DNA from: Aquificota bacterium
GTDB taxonomy: Bacteria; Aquificota; Aquificia; Aquificales; Hydrogenothermaceae
DNA: 64,000 bases
Reading direction: 5' to 3'
Assembly (NCBI GenBank): GCA_013153635.1
Contig: JAADDZ010000024.1
Coordinates: 24,428 to 88,427, forward strand
The notes beneath the pieces are model-generated. The model was not told the DNA's origin and did not search any database. It saw only the letters and a program-made list of their open reading frames with translations. The translations under genes and the position numbers were made by a program. Within the stretch, counting starts at the first letter, position 1; every line of letters begins with the position of its first letter. Positions 33,130 through 41,919 of the stretch are shown in pieces.

Positions 33130-34105
33130 TTTGATAAAAATAGGAATTACCTTAGGAGACCCTTGTGGAATCTCTCCAGAAATTCTTTTAAAATCTCTTA
33201 AATATCTACCCAAAGCTACCTATGTGATATATGGTTCTAAATCTATTTTAGATAAACTTTCAAAACAGTTAGATATACCTTTTGAACCTCTTTTGATAAA
33301 AACACCCTTAGAAATAAAAAAAGAGGGAATCTATCTTATCAATATTTATGACCGAGATTTTGAGGTAGGGAAACCTTCTGTAGAATCAGGAAAAGCATCG
33401 ATTCTCTTTTTGGAAAGGGCTACTAAGGATATTTTAAACAAAAACCTTGATGCTTTGGTTACCCTTCCAATATCAAAAGAATATACGATGAAGGCAGGAT
33501 TCAAATATGCTGGTCATACAGATTTTTTGGTAGAAAGTTCCAAAGCTAAAGAATACTCAATGGTTCTAGCTTGTAACCAATTAAAAGTAGCGTTAATTAC
33601 TACCCATATTCCTCTAAAAGAAGTTCCAAAATATATAACAAAACAAAGAATCATATCCAAAATCGAGCTGATAAATAAAGAATTAACCACAAAATTTGAG
33701 ATAAAATCTCCTAAAATCGCTGTCTTAGGACTGAATCCTCATGCTGGAGATGGCGGTAATATTGGAAAAGAGGAGATTGAAATAATTCAACCTGCATGTG
33801 AAGTTTTAAGAGAAAGAGGTATATATGTGACCAATCCCCTATCTGCTGATACCGCTTTTTGCAGGCGCAAAGAGTTTGACATATTTGTCGCTATGTACCA
33901 TGACCAAGGGCTTATACCTTTAAAAGTTCTATGTTTTAGAAAAGCTGTGAATATAACCTTTGGTTTACCTTTCATTAGAACTTCTCCAGACCACGGAACA
34001 GCTTTTGATATTGCAGGGAAAGGTCTAGCAGACCCTTCCTCTTTTATTGAATCTGTGAAATTAGCTCATAGTTTAATACTTAAGGCAAAAAACACAAGCT
34101 TTTGA
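33116..34105 (+). CDS. pdxA: 4-hydroxythreonine-4-phosphate dehydrogenase
   Basis: PdxA oxidises 4-phosphohydroxythreonine in pyridoxal phosphate synthesis. The N-terminal [45 protein letters not shown] and [11 protein letters not shown] (metal and active site) are clear. At 329 aa it is full length. The start is uncertain: TTG codons at 33116, 33119 and 33131 are all possible and none has a strong site; 33131 begins directly with the conserved part. It overlaps dsrH, so it is the last gene of the sulfur-relay operon. The link to sulfur is unclear. Confidence 0.9.
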   Translation: MLYGDLIKIGITLGDPCGISPEILLKSLKYLPKATYVIYGSKSILDKLSKQLDIPFEPLLIKTPLEIKKEGIYLINIYDRDFEVGKPSVESGKASILFLERATKDILNKNLDALVTLPISKEYTMKAGFKYAGHTDFLVESSKAKEYSMVLACNQLKVALITTHIPLKEVPKYITKQRIISKIELINKELTTKFEIKSPKIAVLGLNPHAGDGGNIGKEEIEIIQPACEVLRERGIYVTNPLSADTAFCRRKEFDIFVAMYHDQGLIPLKVLCFRKAVNITFGLPFIRTSPDHGTAFDIAGKGLADPSSFIESVKLAHSLILKAKNTSF

Positions 34106-34558
34106 TAATTTAAAATCATAGAAAAATTCAGAAGGAAGAGATTTTTCTCTTGTTATACTTAGAGTTGGAACTATGAGTCCCCCTTGGGATACTTTTATAA
34201 ATACTTCTTTTTCTTTATTTATCCTAAAGATTTTTATGTCACTGTAACTTGCTCCATGAGTAGGTACATTTATACCACAGTAGATAAGGTGAGCGCCCGG
34301 TTGAGCAGGGACAATTAAAAATGTTTCATCGTTTAAAACGCCGATAAAGTTCTCATCTAAAAAACAGTTAACAGGTTTTGAGACTCCTCTTATCCCATCA
34401 TCTCTATACACATACACTAATGTTTTGACCTTCTTTTTTATAGAGTTTACCAAATAGTATGTTCTTTTTTCATCGTAAGTTGACACTTTTTGGCTACAGG
34501 ACGTTAGTATTGAGGCTGTTAGTATTGCAATTGAAAAAATTGCGGCTTTTTTTATCAT
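34073..34558 (-). CDS. Lipoprotein, DUF2846-like
   Basis: The N-terminus has a lipoprotein signal ending LTASILTSC (Cys near residue 21). The mature 140 residues are beta-rich with a [31 protein letters not shown] segment. This resembles small periplasmic lipoproteins of the DUF2846 type, whose function is unknown. Its 3' end overlaps the convergent pdxA by 33 bp. The ATG follows GGGGAAC. It appears to be alone in its transcription unit. Confidence 0.7.
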   Translation of the reverse strand: MIKKAAIFSIAILTASILTSCSQKVSTYDEKRTYYLVNSIKKKVKTLVYVYRDDGIRGVSKPVNCFLDENFIGVLNDETFLIVPAQPGAHLIYCGINVPTHGASYSDIKIFRINKEKEVFIKVSQGGLIVPTLSITREKSLPSEFFYDFKLSKACVFCLKY

Positions 34559-34622
34559 GGATAGTTCCCCACTTTTTCTTTTTTAGCCATTATAAACAAC
34601 TATTTTTTTAGTTTCAATTTGT

Positions 34623-34895
34623 TTAACCGCTGTTGGTTTTTGTTAATCTTTCGATAATCTCTTTATTCTTTTCTTCTATATGTAGCTGTTTTTTATAAAC
34701 ATATATAAGAGTGAGTATATATCCAATGAAACAAAAAAGGTGAAAAACAAGCTGACCCGGAGCTAAAAGGTTCTCTCCTAGCAAGAAACTAAGCATCTCT
34801 GAAGTTATCTCTGCAAAGAATATAAATAAAAAAGTAATCCCAAAGAATAACGTTACCCTTCTATTTAAAAGATATTCTTTATCTGTATTTTCCAA
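34623..34895 (-). CDS. Small membrane protein downstream of corA
   Basis: This protein has two membrane helices, about 17-37 and 48-68 of 90 residues, and an Lys/Glu-rich cytoplasmic tail. I do not recognise a family. The frame extends upstream into corA, but TAGGAG overlaps the corA stop and lies 7 bases before a TTG at 34895, which I take as the start. It could be a partner of CorA or merely a neighbour. Confidence 0.6.
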   Translation of the reverse strand: MENTDKEYLLNRRVTLFFGITFLFIFFAEITSEMLSFLLGENLLAPGQLVFHLFCFIGYILTLIYVYKKQLHIEEKNKEIIERLTKTNSG

Positions 34896-34905
34896 GTTTG
34901 TACTC

Positions 34906-35883
34906 CTAAAGCCACCCTTTTTTCTTAAATATAAGGAGAGGAACAACCGCAGACAATATCATCATAAAAATAGCAAAAGGGTAGCCATACTTCCATGATA
35001 ATTCTGGCATGTTTTGAAAGTTCATTCCATATATGCTTGCAATTAGAGTAGGAGGCAGAAATATAACTGACATAACTGTGAATATTTTTATAACTTTATT
35101 TTGTTCTATGTTTAGTAAGCCTAAGAAGGTATTTTGTAGATAATCTAATCTTTCAAAATTAAAGGTGGTATAGTCTATGAGAGAATTTACATCTTTTATC
35201 ATTATTCTAAAATCTTCTCTAAGATTTTTGGGAACTTTGTAGCTTCTAAGTAGAGAAGATAGAATTCTTTGTTTATCTATGAGATTTTCTCTTATTGTCA
35301 TATTTAAATCTTCATATGCCGATATAGATTCGATGATATGCTCTGTTATATCTATACCTGTAAAAACCAATCTACTTAACTTAGTAAGTTCTTTGGCAAG
35401 ATACTCTAAGGTGTCTGCATCTGAATCTATCCTTATCTCAAATATACCAGCTAGTATGTACAAACCATCTTCATACTGTTTTGGGTTTGTTTTCAATTTT
35501 TTTATAAATTCATTAAAAGTTCTTAGTTCTTTATATCTTGTGGTGATTAAAAGGTGTCTTTTTACTATAAAGGTAACTGTTTCATTGTAAGCTGTATCTT
35601 TTTCTTTTATAAGGAAATAGGTGTTTATCGTGATGCTCTCTTCATCTTCCCAATATCTTGAACTTATTTCTATTTCTTTAGTTTTTTGTCGAGTAGGAAA
35701 CTCAACATCAAAATTTTTGGATACCCAGCTTATCTCTTCTGGAGAAGGATATAAAAGGTCTATCCATAGAATATTACTGTAATCTAAATTTTGCTGATTT
35801 AGGTAGGTGTCTATATTTTTCGACAGGTCTGTGATTTGAACTGACCTTATTTCTGAATCTAGTTTAACAAACATTCTAATCAT
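34906..35883 (-). CDS. corA: CorA-type magnesium/cobalt transporter
   Basis: This is a divalent-metal channel with a large N-terminal cytoplasmic domain and two C-terminal membrane helices. The selectivity motif YGMNF at about residue 285 is followed by MPELSWKYGYPFAI, as in canonical CorA. The C-terminus KKKGWL is also typical. The 325-residue length is normal. The small membrane protein gene follows within 11 bp on the same strand. The start ATG sits near AT-rich sequence with no strong binding site. Confidence 0.93.
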   Translation of the reverse strand: MIRMFVKLDSEIRSVQITDLSKNIDTYLNQQNLDYSNILWIDLLYPSPEEISWVSKNFDVEFPTRQKTKEIEISSRYWEDEESITINTYFLIKEKDTAYNETVTFIVKRHLLITTRYKELRTFNEFIKKLKTNPKQYEDGLYILAGIFEIRIDSDADTLEYLAKELTKLSRLVFTGIDITEHIIESISAYEDLNMTIRENLIDKQRILSSLLRSYKVPKNLREDFRIMIKDVNSLIDYTTFNFERLDYLQNTFLGLLNIEQNKVIKIFTVMSVIFLPPTLIASIYGMNFQNMPELSWKYGYPFAIFMMILSAVVPLLIFKKKGWL

Positions 35884-35967
35884 AACAGGATAAATTATAA
35901 ATTATTTTTATAAATTATTAAAAAGTTCTATATATCTTATCGTAAAAAGATAATTCTTATGATATTC

Positions 35968-35997
35968 TTGCCGATACAAAAAAGGAGTATATATAAT
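35968..35997 (+). promoter_or_regulatory. Sigma70-type promoter of the lipoprotein/outer-membrane pair
   Basis: TTGCCG (35968-35973) and a perfect TATAAT (35992-35997) are 18 bp apart. Transcription would begin near 36004, giving a leader of about 100 nt. That leader contains a GGGGGG-type binding site and an in-frame GTG/TTG start possibility before the lipoprotein ATG at 36105. Confidence 0.6.
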
Positions 35998-36104
35998 TAA
36001 AAAGGGGGGTGAGTTTGAACCTAATAGATAGAGTTTTGGTCTTTGAGGTGTTACAAAGGTATATAATAAAGAATAATATGTCTATTGAAGGAAAGGTTAC
36101 TTTT

Positions 36105-37298
36105 ATGAAAACTGTAAAAATATTTTTAATCTTTATACTTTTTGTAGTTTTTGGCTGTAGTTCAGACAACTCTCAAGAAGACGAATGTAAAATAGAACTA
36201 ATATCAGCTATAGAAAATGAAGACTTTCAGTTAGCACTCTCTATATTAGAAAATGAAAGCTGTAACTTTACACAAGAAGAAAAAATCATAAATAAAGCTC
36301 TCATATATAACATTCAAGGAAATGTAGACTTTTTAGAGATTTCTGCATATTTAGCTGAATTAATATCCGAAGATGAAAAATATAGAAAAATATCCCTATA
36401 CCTATCTACAGATGCTTCATCTCAAAATCTGCAAAATATAGAAGAAGCTTTGCAGGTTTATTCTCAAATAAATAGTGATGATGATTTAGTAACCTACTGC
36501 TATACGTACAGAGAAGACCTAACTAGAAAAGAACAAGACATATGTTATTTTGCTGGATTATCGTTTCTTACAAAGTCAGTTCATACCCTTTTTATAGGGT
36601 TAGCAAATGAAGGAGGAAGTACTGCAAAACAGGTAGCAAATAAATTTTTACTGCAGGCTAAAAGGTACACCTTTTGTACAGAAGATAGAAATCAAAACAA
36701 TATAATAGATGAGGTTGATGCCCTTTTATGTGCTGTAAAATACTCACAGGGGGATAACTGTGATATTGATAATTTACTTTTAACTACAAAAGATATAACA
36801 ATCGATGTTCAAGGTAATGTATACAACTATTCTCTTTTAAAGATAAAAATAAAAAGTGACGAAGACCAATGCTCTATATATGAAGATGTGATACTGTACA
36901 AACTCTACAGTAAAGATACAAATAAAATAATACTCACAGAAAATTACTGTGACCAAAATTATAGTCCTTGTGATACTCCAGATGAAAATAGCTGTTTTCC
37001 CTGTCCTGTATTTATAAATGGACAGATGATTCCTATAATAGACACAGTTACATACTCGTTAAACGCTTCATACAAAACTATATGGAGTTCTTTTGATGCT
37101 CCTGAAGATACAAACATGGCAAAAGTCTCTAGAGACTTCTTAAAAGAGATATGTTTACCAAAACCTGAAGACTGTATATGTGGACGGACTGACCCATGTA
37201 CAGAAGAAGATTTAGATTACTATATAGTTCCCCTTACAATAACAGAGGAAGCTTTGATAAATTACCTTCAAACCCACTACCAAGAGGAAGAGGATTAA
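36105..37298 (+). CDS. Lipoprotein with EF-hand/dockerin-like loop, Cys-rich C-terminus
   Basis: The chosen ATG follows AAGGAAAGG and begins a clean lipoprotein signal, KTVKIFLIFILFVVFGC (Cys near 18). The mature protein (about 380 aa) is helical at first, possibly TPR-like (QLALSILENESCN). At residues 194-205 it has the calcium-loop-like DRNQNNIIDEVD. The C-terminal third is rich in Cys (CDTPDENSCFPCP, CICGRTDPC). The frame also continues upstream to a GTG at 36009, which would hide the signal. The gene is 0 bp from an outer-membrane protein gene with a similar loop. No family is recognised. Confidence 0.68.
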   Translation: MKTVKIFLIFILFVVFGCSSDNSQEDECKIELISAIENEDFQLALSILENESCNFTQEEKIINKALIYNIQGNVDFLEISAYLAELISEDEKYRKISLYLSTDASSQNLQNIEEALQVYSQINSDDDLVTYCYTYREDLTRKEQDICYFAGLSFLTKSVHTLFIGLANEGGSTAKQVANKFLLQAKRYTFCTEDRNQNNIIDEVDALLCAVKYSQGDNCDIDNLLLTTKDITIDVQGNVYNYSLLKIKIKSDEDQCSIYEDVILYKLYSKDTNKIILTENYCDQNYSPCDTPDENSCFPCPVFINGQMIPIIDTVTYSLNASYKTIWSSFDAPEDTNMAKVSRDFLKEICLPKPEDCICGRTDPCTEEDLDYYIVPLTITEEALINYLQTHYQEEED

Positions 37299-38456
37299 AT
37301 GAGAAAAATAAATTATATTTTTTTACTGCTTTTCATAGTATTACTAAAAATATCAAACGCCCAGATATATGAATACCCAGTTATTTACAAAGACCCAAGG
37401 ATTATGGGAAGGGGAGGGGTGAATATAGCTTTAGGAGGCTATAGTACATCTGTACTATACAATCCAGCCTCTATTTCTTTGAATAAGAAGAACAAATATT
37501 TAGTAGATATGCTTAGGATTAATCTAAGTTATGATGAAAACGGGATACCTTTCTTTAATGACATACAAGATGCGGTATCAACTGGAGATAGAAATCAGAA
37601 CGGTTATGTAGAAGATGATAGATTGAAAGAAGTTTTAAATGTTTTAAACAGCTACAGCGGTCAAACCGCACATGCAGGGTGGGATACTGTTGTTGCTATC
37701 TCTAGAACAGGGAGCGATATAGCTTATTCTTTTGGTCTTTTAATATCTACACGGTACACCGCAAAGATATACAAATACTCTCATACAGAAGGCGTGATAA
37801 ACGTATACTTTGATAACTACATAGTACCTTTTGCTGGAGTTTCTTTTAACTTCTTTCAAAAGAAACTTTCCTTAGCTCTATTGTGGAAATATATATTTAG
37901 AAGGTCTACATATGACAATGTATCAGCGAGAGAGATAGCATATAAAGGATACGAAATAGACAGCTATATTATAGACGACTTAGGAGATGAAGGAAAATCA
38001 AACGCTTTTGATATAGGAGCTGTGTATAGAATTCCTCTCTTACCTATCCTGAAACCAACCTTAGGAATATCTATTCAAAACATTGGAAATCCTGATTTAG
38101 GTGAATTAGGAGAATTTCCGCAAACGATAAATGTAGGATTTGGTATGAATCCTATTATCAAAGGATATAGAGGCATAAAATTAGGAATAGATTACATAGA
38201 TATAACAAAAAACATAGATACAGACAAGGACACCAAAAAAAGACTTAGATATGGAATGGAGATAAAAGTAATAGATAATCCTATATTAAACTTTACAGTA
38301 AGAACAGGTATCTACCAAGGGTATCTTACCGCAGGGATAGAAGCTAGATTAACAGTCGTTAGTTTTATATTTACAACCTACGCAGAAGAGTTAGGTATAG
38401 AATCTGGACAAGACAAAAACAGAAGGTATATATTATCAGCTGGATTGTCATGGTGA
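37299..38456 (+). CDS. Outer-membrane beta-barrel protein, PorV/TraF-like
   Basis: This protein has a signal peptide (about 1-21, ending near NAQ) and a 385-residue mature barrel. The MGRGGVNIALGGYSTSVLYNPASIS region near the start matches the pattern of PorV, TraF-2 and FadL-like outer-membrane proteins. A loop at about residue 97 contains DRNQNGYVEDD, resembling the EF-hand-like loop of the lipoprotein encoded immediately upstream. The final strand ILSAGLSW ends in an aromatic residue. It is probably the partner of that lipoprotein; the substrate is unknown. Confidence 0.72.
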   Translation: MRKINYIFLLLFIVLLKISNAQIYEYPVIYKDPRIMGRGGVNIALGGYSTSVLYNPASISLNKKNKYLVDMLRINLSYDENGIPFFNDIQDAVSTGDRNQNGYVEDDRLKEVLNVLNSYSGQTAHAGWDTVVAISRTGSDIAYSFGLLISTRYTAKIYKYSHTEGVINVYFDNYIVPFAGVSFNFFQKKLSLALLWKYIFRRSTYDNVSAREIAYKGYEIDSYIIDDLGDEGKSNAFDIGAVYRIPLLPILKPTLGISIQNIGNPDLGELGEFPQTINVGFGMNPIIKGYRGIKLGIDYIDITKNIDTDKDTKKRLRYGMEIKVIDNPILNFTVRTGIYQGYLTAGIEARLTVVSFIFTTYAEELGIESGQDKNRRYILSAGLSW

Positions 38457-38457
38457 T

Positions 38458-38486
38458 TTGAAAATAAAGCCTGTCTATTATATACT
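38458..38486 (+). promoter_or_regulatory. Strong sigma70-type promoter of rplS
   Basis: TTGAAA (38458-38463), exactly 17 bp, then TATACT (38481-38486) is a near-consensus promoter. It starts right after the upstream stop codon and precedes the rplS ribosome binding site GGAGGA. Confidence 0.75.
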
Positions 38487-38523
38487 ATAAACTTGTCTGA
38501 TTTTAATACTGGAGGAAAGATTT

Positions 38524-38943
38524 ATGAACGCTTTAATTCAAGAAGTAGAAGAAAAGTATATACCAAAGAAAGAATATGATTTTAGACCTGGAGATACAGT
38601 AAAGGTACATGTAAAGGTAAAAGAGAGGAATAAAGAAAGAATCCAGATATTTGAAGGAGTAGTAATAAGAATCAAAGGAGCAGGGGCAGGTAAAACTTTT
38701 ACCGTTAGGAAAGTTTCCTATGGAGTAGGGATAGAAAGGATATTCCCATTTGCATGTCCATCTGTTCAAAATATAGAAGTAGTTAAAAGAGGAAAAGTAA
38801 GAAGAGCTAAACTCTACTATCTTAGAGAGAGAAAAGGAAAAGCCGCCAAGGTAAAAGAAATAAAAGAATGGGAAATTATGAAAAGAAGGAAAGAATCCCA
38901 AGCCGCGAAAAAATCGAAACAAGAAAACTCCCAAAACCAGTAA
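38524..38943 (+). CDS. rplS: 50S ribosomal protein L19
   Basis: L19 sits at the interface of the two ribosomal subunits. The protein has the usual [15 protein letters not shown] and [32 protein letters not shown] segments. A C-terminal Lys/Glu/Ala-rich tail (about 110-139) is longer than in E. coli. The gene is 3 bp upstream of rnhB, a frequent order. A promoter of near-consensus quality directly precedes it. Confidence 0.96.
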   Translation: MNALIQEVEEKYIPKKEYDFRPGDTVKVHVKVKERNKERIQIFEGVVIRIKGAGAGKTFTVRKVSYGVGIERIFPFACPSVQNIEVVKRGKVRRAKLYYLRERKGKAAKVKEIKEWEIMKRRKESQAAKKSKQENSQNQ

Positions 38944-38946
38944 TCA

Positions 38947-39525
38947 ATGTTAGAAATAGAAAAAGACCTAACATTGAAAGGGTTCAGATACATAGCTGGA
39001 GTTGATGAAGCAGGAAGAGGACCCCTTGCAGGTCCTGTTGTATCTGCATCAGTGATATTCCCAAGTAATATAAAACCTTTTGTACCAGCAGATTCTAAAA
39101 AACTTTCGAAAAGAGAGAGAGAAGAGTTGTATTACCAGATAAAAGAATCTGCCTTATCTGTAGGAATAGGGGTAGTAGATAACACGGTAATAGATAAGAT
39201 AAACATATTAAACGCAACCAAACTAGCCATGAAAAGAGCAGTTAGAGATTTAAAAATGAAAATAGAGGTTTTAATCTCTGACTATGTAAACTTGGAAGAA
39301 TACTATTGTTTTGCTTTGAAAAAGGCAGATGAAATAAGTCATACAGTTGCCGCATCAAGTATTGTAGCAAAAGTGTACAGAGACAAAATAATGGAAGAGT
39401 TTGCAAAGATATATCCTCATTCCTTTGATAAACATAAAGGTTATCCAACAAAACAACATATAGAAGAACTAAAAAAATATGGGGTTTCACCTATACACAG
39501 AAAATCCTTTAGATTAAGCTTTTGA
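38947..39525 (+). CDS. rnhB: Ribonuclease HII
   Basis: RNase HII removes ribonucleotides from DNA-RNA hybrids and single embedded ribonucleotides. Motifs are IAGVDEAGRGPLAGPVVSAS (two active Asp/Glu residues), DSKKLSKRER, ISDYVNLEEY, and SIVAKVYRDKIM. The 192-residue length is standard. It is tightly linked to rplS (3 bp), so the pair is one transcript from the strong promoter upstream. Confidence 0.95.
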   Translation: MLEIEKDLTLKGFRYIAGVDEAGRGPLAGPVVSASVIFPSNIKPFVPADSKKLSKREREELYYQIKESALSVGIGVVDNTVIDKINILNATKLAMKRAVRDLKMKIEVLISDYVNLEEYYCFALKKADEISHTVAASSIVAKVYRDKIMEEFAKIYPHSFDKHKGYPTKQHIEELKKYGVSPIHRKSFRLSF

Positions 39526-39573
39526 TATTAAACTCCGAAAAAAATTATCAACCTTCATAAAAATAAAAAAAAA

Positions 39574-40644
39574 ATGGAAAACAAAATAATAGATTGTCAG
39601 TTATATAAAAAACTTTTAAATAACGAAAAGTTATCCACAGAAGATATTAAAACACTTATGAACATAGTCAGGAAGGAGATAAATTTCCTTATTCGTAATA
39701 ATATTATTCTATCTCCAATGAACTACGAAAGATGGTTTAGGATATTTTGTTATCTACATGAAAAAGGAAAAGAACTTACAGATTTAGAGATACTAGGCTT
39801 ATACAAAGACCTCTTTTTTAAAGATAGCTCTACAATTAGCTACCTCCCAATAGAAGAAAGACCTATCGGATTTGTAGAAAAGCTGAAAAAAGTAGCAGAC
39901 ACGATAGATGAAAAATTAAAAGAGATAATAGAATCAATAAACAACCATCAAAAAGAGATAGACCAACACTCTAGCGTTATAGAAGAAAACAAAGAAAAAA
40001 TAAAAGAAAACGAAGAAATTACAAAAGCACTTAACCAAATATTAAAAGAGTTAGAAGAATTAAAACAGCAAAATAAAACCCTCAAAGAAGAATTACACAG
40101 ATACCATCAAGATATAGAAAAACTCAAAGAAGAACTAAATCAAGCAAAAACAGAGGCAAATATAGACTTTCTTACAACCTTATACAACCGAAGAAGATTT
40201 GAAAGAGCGCTTTTAGATATGCTAAAAGACTACAAAGAGAGAAAATATCCATTTTCTATCATTTTGTTAGACATAGATGACTTTAAAACGATAAATGACA
40301 AATATGGACACCCGGTAGGAGACTTAGTTTTAAAAGAAGTAGCAAACATACTAAAAAATTACCTTAGAGCTAACTCTGTATCTGCAAGAATAGGAGGTGA
40401 AGAATTTGGGATATTACTTCCGGGAGTGGAGATTAAAGATGCAGTTAAAATAGCAGAAAGGTTAAAACATATCATAGAAAATAGACATATAAAAACTGAT
40501 GGAACTTTTATAAAATTTACCGCAAGTTTTGGTATTACTCAAGCCAAAGAGGGAGATACACTAAACTCTATCATAGAAAGGGCTGACAAAGCTCTATACA
40601 AGTCAAAACAGACAGGGAAAAATAGAATATCTGTGGAGCTTTGA
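39574..40644 (+). CDS. Diguanylate cyclase (GGDEF domain)
   Basis: The C-terminal ~165 residues are a GGDEF domain with the active site in ARIGGEEFGILLPG. This is the catalytic G-G-E-E-F variant and should make cyclic-di-GMP. The usual inhibitory I-site RxxD upstream is changed to RANS, so product inhibition is probably lost. The N-terminal 110 residues are soluble and unidentified, followed by a long coiled coil (about 115-190). No signal sequence or membrane segment is seen. The upstream sequence is A-rich without a clear ribosome binding site. Confidence 0.88.
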   Translation: MENKIIDCQLYKKLLNNEKLSTEDIKTLMNIVRKEINFLIRNNIILSPMNYERWFRIFCYLHEKGKELTDLEILGLYKDLFFKDSSTISYLPIEERPIGFVEKLKKVADTIDEKLKEIIESINNHQKEIDQHSSVIEENKEKIKENEEITKALNQILKELEELKQQNKTLKEELHRYHQDIEKLKEELNQAKTEANIDFLTTLYNRRRFERALLDMLKDYKERKYPFSIILLDIDDFKTINDKYGHPVGDLVLKEVANILKNYLRANSVSARIGGEEFGILLPGVEIKDAVKIAERLKHIIENRHIKTDGTFIKFTASFGITQAKEGDTLNSIIERADKALYKSKQTGKNRISVEL

Positions 40645-41124
40645 CTATTTTAAAAACCGCTTAATCCATTCTTCTAGAACTTTGTAGCTATGTCTTCCAA
40701 GAAAAATCCTTCTGATAGAGAGGTCTTTATCTAAAAGATACGTGGTAGGACTTCCAAGTATCCTGTACTTCCTAAGAATATCTTCATTTGCAAAAATACA
40801 AGGAATCTCCTCTATTCCTAACTCTCTTTTCATCTTCTTTACCTTTTGAGGACTTACAGTATCCATAACCATAATTAAAGTTTTAAAACCTTTATCTTTA
40901 TACTTCTTGTACACATACAAAACATCGTAAGGAATGTACTTTTTACATACTTTACAAGTGGTTTTACAAAAAACTATCAAACTAACGTAACCTTTCAAAT
41001 CAGAGAGCTTTACAATATTCCCATTTTCATCTTTTAACTCAAAATAAGGAGCTTTTAGCCCTTTACCATATGTGTAAGTTAATGTTATTAATAATAGTAC
41101 AACAATAAAACCTTTTATTTTCAT
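40645..41124 (-). CDS. Thioredoxin-like exported protein (AhpC/TSA or TlpA family)
   Basis: The frame extends to 41304, but the ATG at 41124 begins a convincing signal peptide (KIKGFIVVLLLITLTYTYG). A thioredoxin fold follows with APYFELKDENGNIVKLSDLKG and the Cys site VFCKTTCKVCKKYIP, containing CxxC in a CxxxCxxC arrangement. LGSPTTYLLD gives the cis-Pro. It may act as a periplasmic thiol reductase or in cytochrome maturation. It is 63 bp divergent from sdhB, and its stop codon lies directly against that of the GGDEF gene. Confidence 0.75.
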   Translation of the reverse strand: MKIKGFIVVLLLITLTYTYGKGLKAPYFELKDENGNIVKLSDLKGYVSLIVFCKTTCKVCKKYIPYDVLYVYKKYKDKGFKTLIMVMDTVSPQKVKKMKRELGIEEIPCIFANEDILRKYRILGSPTTYLLDKDLSIRRIFLGRHSYKVLEEWIKRFLK

Positions 41125-41187
41125 AAGAATAAAATATAGGCTATATTGAAGATATTGTAAATATATAAAATATAAAAAGGTGAAAAG

Positions 41188-41919
41188 ATGGAAAAAGTAA
41201 AGATAAAGATAAAAAGGTTCGATGGGAAAGTAGAAAAAATAGAAACATATGAAATACCATATGACGAAAGAACTACCATAATAGAGGCTCTCATGTACAT
41301 ACAATCAGAGATAGACCCTACCATAGGGTTTAGAGTTCAGTGTAGAGCCGCAATCTGTGGAACTTGTGGTTTGCTAGTAAACCAAGAGTATAAACTAGGC
41401 TGTAGAACAAAAATAGTAGATATTGTAAAAGATAAAGAGATATTTTTAGAGCCAATGAAAAATCTAAAAGTTATAAAGGACTTAGTAGTTGACCATTCTG
41501 AATTCTTGCAAAAATTAAAGAATGTAAAGGCATGGTTTGTACCAAAAGAGCCTTTTGAAAAAGTCTTTCCAGAAGACCTGAAAAAATTTGAAAAAGAGAC
41601 AGACTGTATCCTATGTGGACTTTGTTATAGTATATGTCCTGTTTTTGAAACAGACGAACCTTTTGGAGGACCTATAAACTATGTAAAAACATATAGATTT
41701 TGGAAAGATAAGAACGATGCCCTTGGAGATGAAAGGATAGTTCTTGCAAGAGAAAACCATATAACGAGCTGTGTACACTGTAAGTACTGTAGTATGACTT
41801 GTCCAAAAGAAATTCCAGTAGAGCAAGATATATTCCAGATAGAATTCTATGGAAAACAAAAAGGAATTATAGAAAAAGAAGAAAATCAGTTTGATTTTGG
41901 AGATTTTGGAAGCTTTTAA
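41188..41919 (+). CDS. sdhB: Succinate dehydrogenase/fumarate reductase iron-sulfur subunit
   Basis: This subunit links the flavoprotein to quinone. A [2Fe-2S] domain has Cys 52, 57, 60 and 72 (CRAAICGTC). A ferredoxin-like domain has Cys 140, 143, 146 and 150 (CILCGLCYSICP), and a third set at 195, 198, 201 and 205 (CVHCKYCSMTCP). Canonical SdhB has only three cysteines in the last set for a [3Fe-4S] centre; here a fourth is present, as in type E enzymes, so a second [4Fe-4S] is expected. No anchor gene is near; sdhA is at 24792. The protein has 243 residues. Confidence 0.93.
   Translation: MEKVKIKIKRFDGKVEKIETYEIPYDERTTIIEALMYIQSEIDPTIGFRVQCRAAICGTCGLLVNQEYKLGCRTKIVDIVKDKEIFLEPMKNLKVIKDLVVDHSEFLQKLKNVKAWFVPKEPFEKVFPEDLKKFEKETDCILCGLCYSICPVFETDEPFGGPINYVKTYRFWKDKNDALGDERIVLARENHITSCVHCKYCSMTCPKEIPVEQDIFQIEFYGKQKGIIEKEENQFDFGDFGSF

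Noticed and set aside
36009..36104. Extended N-terminus of the lipoprotein as the main product
   Set aside because: The lipoprotein signal starting at the ATG at 36105 would be internal, so the short form is preferred; the extension is kept only as a finding.
41125..41304. 60-residue N-terminal extension of the thioredoxin-like protein
   Set aside because: It runs into the sdhB coding region on the opposite strand and is followed by an ideal signal peptide at 41124.
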